Shown one piece after another: positions 62,167-64,000 of a DNA stretch of 64,000 bases (the stretch's first letter is position 1; each line of letters opens with the position of its first letter). The notes under the pieces were generated by a model. It saw only the letters and a list, made by a program, of their open reading frames with translations. It did no database searches and was not told the DNA's origin. This stretch comes from Bacteroidota bacterium. GTDB taxonomy: Bacteria; Bacteroidota; Rhodothermia; Balneolales; HLUCCA01. The stretch is from contig JAFIEZ010000003.1 of assembly GCA_020832235.1 (NCBI GenBank), positions 397,350 through 461,349 on the forward strand. The letters run 5' to 3'. Both the position numbers and the translations under genes were made by a program.

Positions 62167-63765
62167 ATGACTGCCGGAAAAGTATTCTACTTTGACACTA
62201 CACTGCGCGATGGAACTCAGGGTGAAAATGTAAGTTTTTCAGCCGATGATAAAATCCGTATTGCTCGGAAACTGGATTCAATGGGAATCCATTATATCGA
62301 GGGTGGTTGGCCGGGGTCGAACCCGAAGGATATGGATTTCTTCACCAAAGCGAAGGCGGAAACGTTTCACAATGCACGCATTGTAGCCTTTGGTAGTACG
62401 ATACGATTTGGGAATACACCAGAGAATGATCCGAATATTCAGGCGCTTATTGAAGCCGAAACGCCGGCGGTTTCTATATTCGGAAAATCCTGGAACTTGC
62501 ACGTGTCTGAGGCATTGGGTATTTCGCCCGAAGAGAATATTCATCTGATTAAAGAGTCTGTAAAATACCTGAAATCACAGGGCAGAGAAGTTATATATGA
62601 TGCCGAACATTTTTTCGATGGATATAAAGCAGACTCAGATTACGCCATCTGTACCCTGCTCGCCGCTCAGGAGGCGGGTGCAGACTGGTTGGTTTTGTGT
62701 GATACAAACGGAGGCACACTAAGCAATGAATTATCGGAAATTGTAGGATCTGTGAGAAAACTTGTGAATGCACCACTTGGCATTCATGCCCATAACGATG
62801 CAGAAATGGCTGTAGCAAACTCCGTAGCCGCTGTACAAGCTGGATGTACGCAGGTTCAAGGAACAGTAAACGGTTACGGAGAACGATGCGGAAATGCTAA
62901 TTTATGTTCAATAATTCCAAATCTTCAGTTGAAACTCAATTTCGCTGGAATTCCTCAAGAACATATTGCCAATATCACAAGTCTATCTGTTTTTGTATCG
63001 GAACTAGCAAATCTTTCACATTCAAACCAACTCCCCTACGTAGGAAAATCTGCATTTGCACATAAAGGTGGAATACATGTGAGCGCGGTTATAAAAAACC
63101 CCGATACATATGAGCATATACACCCCGAAGATGTTGGAAATGGTAGAAGAGTTCTGCTTAGTGATCTTTCAGGTAGAAGCAACATTAAGTTTAAAGCTGA
63201 GGAACTGAATCTAGATCTAGAAAAGTACCAGGAATATATTCCTACCATTGTTCAGGAGCTCAAGCAAAGAGAACACGACGGGTTTATGTATGAAGCCGCA
63301 GAAGCATCTCTGGAATTACTAATTAGATCTATTACAAAAAATGCTACAGAAACCTTCGACTTGAAAGGGTTTAGAATGCTTATAGAAAAAAATGAGGGTG
63401 AGCCCATACGTTCTGAAGCAACGATACGTGTTCTAGTAAATGGTGAAACGGAGCATACTGCCGCTGAGGCAGCCGGACCTGTACACGCGTTAGATCAAGC
63501 ACTTCGCAAAGCATTAATAAAATTTTTTCCACAAATTGATGAAATGCAACTATCGGACTATAAAGTGCGTGTTCTCAATGAAAAAGATGCTACACAAGCC
63601 AAGGTACGTGTTTTAATTGATTCTACCTGTAATGGTCATACATGGGGTACCGTTGGTGTTTCAGAAAATATTATTGAGGCTAGCTGGCAAGCACTTATGG
63701 AAAGCTTTTGCTATTATCTGATTAATTATTATAAAACTGAACCAACTGCTCAATCAGCATCATGA
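62167..63765 (+). CDS. cimA: Citramalate synthase
   Basis: The 532-residue protein opens [28 protein letters not shown] and has [16 protein letters not shown], which distinguishes citramalate synthases from isopropylmalate synthases. The HMG-like TIM barrel ([15 protein letters not shown]) is followed by the LeuA dimer domain. It condenses pyruvate with acetyl-CoA to (R)-citramalate, giving 2-oxobutyrate for isoleucine without threonine. It overlaps leuA by 4 bp (ATGA). Confidence 0.93.
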   Translation: MTAGKVFYFDTTLRDGTQGENVSFSADDKIRIARKLDSMGIHYIEGGWPGSNPKDMDFFTKAKAETFHNARIVAFGSTIRFGNTPENDPNIQALIEAETPAVSIFGKSWNLHVSEALGISPEENIHLIKESVKYLKSQGREVIYDAEHFFDGYKADSDYAICTLLAAQEAGADWLVLCDTNGGTLSNELSEIVGSVRKLVNAPLGIHAHNDAEMAVANSVAAVQAGCTQVQGTVNGYGERCGNANLCSIIPNLQLKLNFAGIPQEHIANITSLSVFVSELANLSHSNQLPYVGKSAFAHKGGIHVSAVIKNPDTYEHIHPEDVGNGRRVLLSDLSGRSNIKFKAEELNLDLEKYQEYIPTIVQELKQREHDGFMYEAAEASLELLIRSITKNATETFDLKGFRMLIEKNEGEPIRSEATIRVLVNGETEHTAAEAAGPVHALDQALRKALIKFFPQIDEMQLSDYKVRVLNEKDATQAKVRVLIDSTCNGHTWGTVGVSENIIEASWQALMESFCYYLINYYKTEPTAQSAS

Positions 63766-64000
63766 ACAAACATATTCAAATATTTGACACTACATTGCGT
63801 GATGGAGAACAATCTCCAGGTTTCAGCATGACGCACAGTGAAAAGTTGCGAATGGCGGAGCAGCTGGAAATCTTGGGTGTCGATGTTATAGAGGCAGGAT
63901 TTCCAATTGCAAGTGATGGAGACTTTGAAGCTGTGAAAGCAATATCAAAGAGGATTACAAACTGTCAGGTTGCAGGACTTTGCCGAATTAAACATGACGA
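63762..64000 (+). CDS. leuA: 2-isopropylmalate synthase (partial, N-terminal)
   Basis: The ATG at 63762 overlaps the cimA stop. Only 79 complete codons lie in the window. They read [19 protein letters not shown], then [20 protein letters not shown], the substrate-binding signature of LeuA rather than CimA (GFPIAS in place of GWPGSN). It starts leucine synthesis from 2-oxoisovalerate and acetyl-CoA. The rest lies beyond the right edge. Confidence 0.93.
   Translation, partial: MNKHIQIFDTTLRDGEQSPGFSMTHSEKLRMAEQLEILGVDVIEAGFPIASDGDFEAVKAISKRITNCQVAGLCRIKHD

Noticed and set aside
1-64000. Mobile elements, phage, toxin-antitoxin, CRISPR or restriction systems
   Set aside because: Looked for on both strands; no transposase, integrase, repeat array, Cas or nuclease gene, and no att-like duplication at the tRNA genes.

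Overview
The window reads as ordinary chromosome from an AT-rich member of the FCB group (Bacteroidota side). The best fit is a Balneolota/Rhodothermota-like marine bacterium, but this is inference. The grounds are lineage-typical families (DUF5723 barrel, DUF5683 protein, SbsA-Ig lipoprotein, Bat-type DUF58/VWA genes), weak or A-rich ribosome-binding sites, several TAnnTTTG-type -7 promoter elements, and two tRNA genes without an encoded CCA. I see no phage, IS element, integron, CRISPR array or plasmid function. Composition looks even by eye; I did not compute it.

Layout. 1-5.7 kb (minus): an outer-membrane barrel cut by the edge, then a closely packed run greA - ugd - UDP-glucuronate decarboxylase - carbamoyltransferase - SxtJ-like membrane protein, which makes UDP-GlcA and UDP-xylose and carbamoylates an unknown acceptor. 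5.9-16.5 kb (plus): rRNA/tRNA methyltransferase, metG, a GH13 debranching enzyme, an Na+ symporter, then efp-accB-accC-gcvH and guaA. 16.5-21.1 kb: three cell-wall-type genes (LpoA-like TPR/periplasmic-binding protein, mltG, NlpC/P60 hydrolase). 21.1-28.2 kb (minus): envelope proteins, including a 1056-residue lipoprotein paired with a DUF5723 barrel. 28.3-33.4 kb (minus): tRNA-Ser, TonB-like protein, plsC, murQ, a stand-alone biotin carboxylase and a phytoene/squalene synthase. 33.6-40.1 kb: LacI regulator and purC (plus), then queDE, two thioredoxin-fold proteins and a DUF2520 / degenerate-MEMO / phosphopantetheinyl-transferase run (minus).

40.2-51.9 kb: lysS, a LolC/E-type permease, alanine dehydrogenase (minus), a partial Bat operon (DUF58, one-TM protein, BatA), mfd and a Sua5-family gene, followed by tRNA-Asn with a clear promoter and terminator. 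52.2-57.5 kb (minus): ccmC-ccmD-ccmE-ccmF-DUF5683-truA, with a Cys-type CcmE. 57.7-64 kb (plus): a PH/SHOCT protein, a 597-bp leader region with two tiny branched-chain-residue-rich ORFs, then ilvB-ilvN-ilvC-cimA-leuA (leuA cut by the edge). This operon makes valine and leucine precursors and makes isoleucine from pyruvate and acetyl-CoA through citramalate.

Most of the window is housekeeping. The points most worth a second look are the possible ilv attenuation leader, the degenerate MEMO protein beside a phosphopantetheinyl transferase, the LpoA/MltG/NlpC island, the carbamoyltransferase-SxtJ pair tied to UDP-xylose supply, and the giant lipoprotein/DUF5723 pair. None is demonstrated to be a new system by sequence alone.
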